In this document: positions 31,311 through 32,176 of the stretch, piece by piece
Position numbering within the stretch: position 1 is the first letter of the stretch
How the letters are laid out: every line of letters begins with the position of its first letter
Origin: Deltaproteobacteria bacterium
GTDB taxonomy: Bacteria > Desulfobacterota > Desulfobacteria > Desulfobacterales > C00003060
Length of the DNA stretch: 32,176 nt
Assembly: GCA_019307135.1 (NCBI GenBank)
Contig: JAFDKF010000029.1
Coordinates: 1 to 32,176 of the forward strand
Reading direction: 5' to 3'
Position numbers and translations under genes: made by a program
The notes under the pieces: model-generated
Told to the model about the DNA's origin: nothing
Seen by the model: only the letters and a program-made list of their open reading frames with translations
Database searches by the model: none

Positions 31311-31472
31311 TGACTGCCATGAAGTACAACGCTAAAAATTCTCCAAAAATCCATGACCCCAAAATCTTTTTCTGAAACTCTATAGCACCAAGCCTCCACT
31401 AGGGTGTGAATCACGGCTGTTGGCAATGAGAAAATCCATGTCCGTCTGGCTACGTATTTAGCTTTGGGGAAA

Positions 31473-31575
31473 AGGTGTGAGGTTTCAGGTGTCAGGTATC
31501 AGGATCGAGAAACTTGAAGACCTGTACTGTTCTCAAGGCGTAAGCCGCAAACCTGACACCTGAAACCTCACACCT
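31473..31575. repeat. Perfect 25-bp inverted repeat with a 28-bp dispersed repeat in its loop
   Basis: 31473-31497 (begins AGGTGTGAGGTTTCAGGTGT) is the exact reverse complement of 31551-31575 (ends CACCTGAAACCTCACACCT). The loop ends with the 28-bp dispersed repeat at 31524-31551. Confidence 0.92.
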
Positions 31576-32176
31576 CACAATTGAACTCAATAACCAACAA
31601 TCTTGATTTACACCCTCGGTTCAGCAGGTGAGACTGTAGCTCGAGAAAAATGGAAACATACATTCTCCTTGCATGTAAGCCACAACAACAGTAATAGTGA
31701 AGCCTCCCTGTGCTTCCGCACAGGGCATCCTGAGTTTGTCTCAGGACGGCGGAGCTCGCCGAAGCAATAACCCGCCTTCGCCGAAGCTATGGCGGGTCAC
31801 CACGCCATTTCAGCCGTTCAGCCGTCGCAGCCAGTGCTTTGGCGAAGTCGGCTCGTAGCCATGTGGCTACTTCGGCCTCCGCCATAGGCTATGGCCGACG
31901 GCGGATGGCGAAGTCGGCTCATCCCCGTGCTTCCGCACGGGGCATTCTGGCGAAGGTGAGTAATGCTGGTTTGTTTCGCGCTTCGCCTCACTAAGATCTT
32001 CTTGACAAAATGGTCAAAATTGGCTCGCTCGGAGATCTTTGGAGACTTTATCGTGACAATTGAAACCTATTGCCGCAAATGACAGTTGGCACTTATCTTG
32101 CTGTCACCCAAAAAGAGGGCTGACATTCTCTCCGGGAGGTCTGCTTGTTTGACTATGGATTTTACTTCCGGTGATA
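31576..32176. repeat. Repeat-rich right edge without a gene
   Basis: No convincing coding frame. Two matching hairpins, CCCTGTGC-TTCC-GCACAGGG (31706-31725) and CCCCGTGC-TTCC-GCACGGGG (31923-31942), share flanking GCAT(C/T)CTG. TGGCGAAGTCGGCTC occurs twice (31840-31854, 31906-31920). TTGAC-AAAAT-GGTCAA near 32003 is a small palindrome. Confidence 0.6.

Noticed and set aside
30989..31426. Full 145-aa minus-strand protein
   Set aside because: Only 31037-31165 is transposase-like; the rest is palindromic repeat read by chance.

Overview
The window looks like chromosomal DNA of a Gram-negative bacterium, most likely an anaerobic deltaproteobacterium (Desulfobacterota). This is inferred from a split ATP synthase locus that carries only atpZ-atpI-atpB-atpE, a Rex repressor next to it, a long-form HflX, a divergent DnaA followed by a GlcD-type oxidase, and very repeat-rich intergenic DNA. 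No 16S rRNA gene is present, so the placement stays an inference.

Layout. Positions 1-1320 hold small unknown ORFs separated by attC-like folds and look like integron-cassette DNA. Positions 1326-3230 hold an unknown protein, a decayed AhpD/CMD-like pseudogene and a Sir2 deacylase. A 3'-half copy of tRNA-Arg (3377-3426) and the intact tRNA-Arg(CCT) (5699-5774) bracket about 2.3 kb with a VanZ-like gene and a nested pair of small transposable elements. Then come, on the minus strand, an MltD-like lytic transglycosylase with three LysM domains and HflX; on the plus strand, a two-gene operon of unknown function; and on the minus strand, a class III cyclase/TPR/membrane protein followed by a small Cys-containing protein. 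From 14276 to 17387 hemL leads into atpZIBE, closed by a strong terminator, and rex follows. uvrA converges on rex with a 27-bp overlap. Next are a thiamine-binding-like protein, a methyltransferase and an orphan sensor histidine kinase (plus strand), pdxA (minus), a divergent dnaA overlapping a GlcD-like FAD oxidase (plus), a J-domain protein (minus), a transposase remnant and repeat-filled DNA to the end.

The most unusual material is between the genes. (1) A short inverted-repeat transposable element family occurs in three copies, each with an 8-bp target duplication, one copy nested in another. (2) Three 64-65-bp modules have conserved 17-18-bp arms around a variable core of exactly 29 bp, each sitting inside another repeat that also exists here without it. 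(3) Two direct copies of a longer repeat bracket dnaA-glcD. (4) A 28-bp repeat lies at several places, one at the 5' end of hflX. (5) Many intergenic palindromes are built from short repeated words. The protein-level curiosities are a DnaA with altered P-loop and DNA-binding signature, a c-subunit with most of a sodium-binding motif, and a cyclase carrying a CCHC zinc knuckle.
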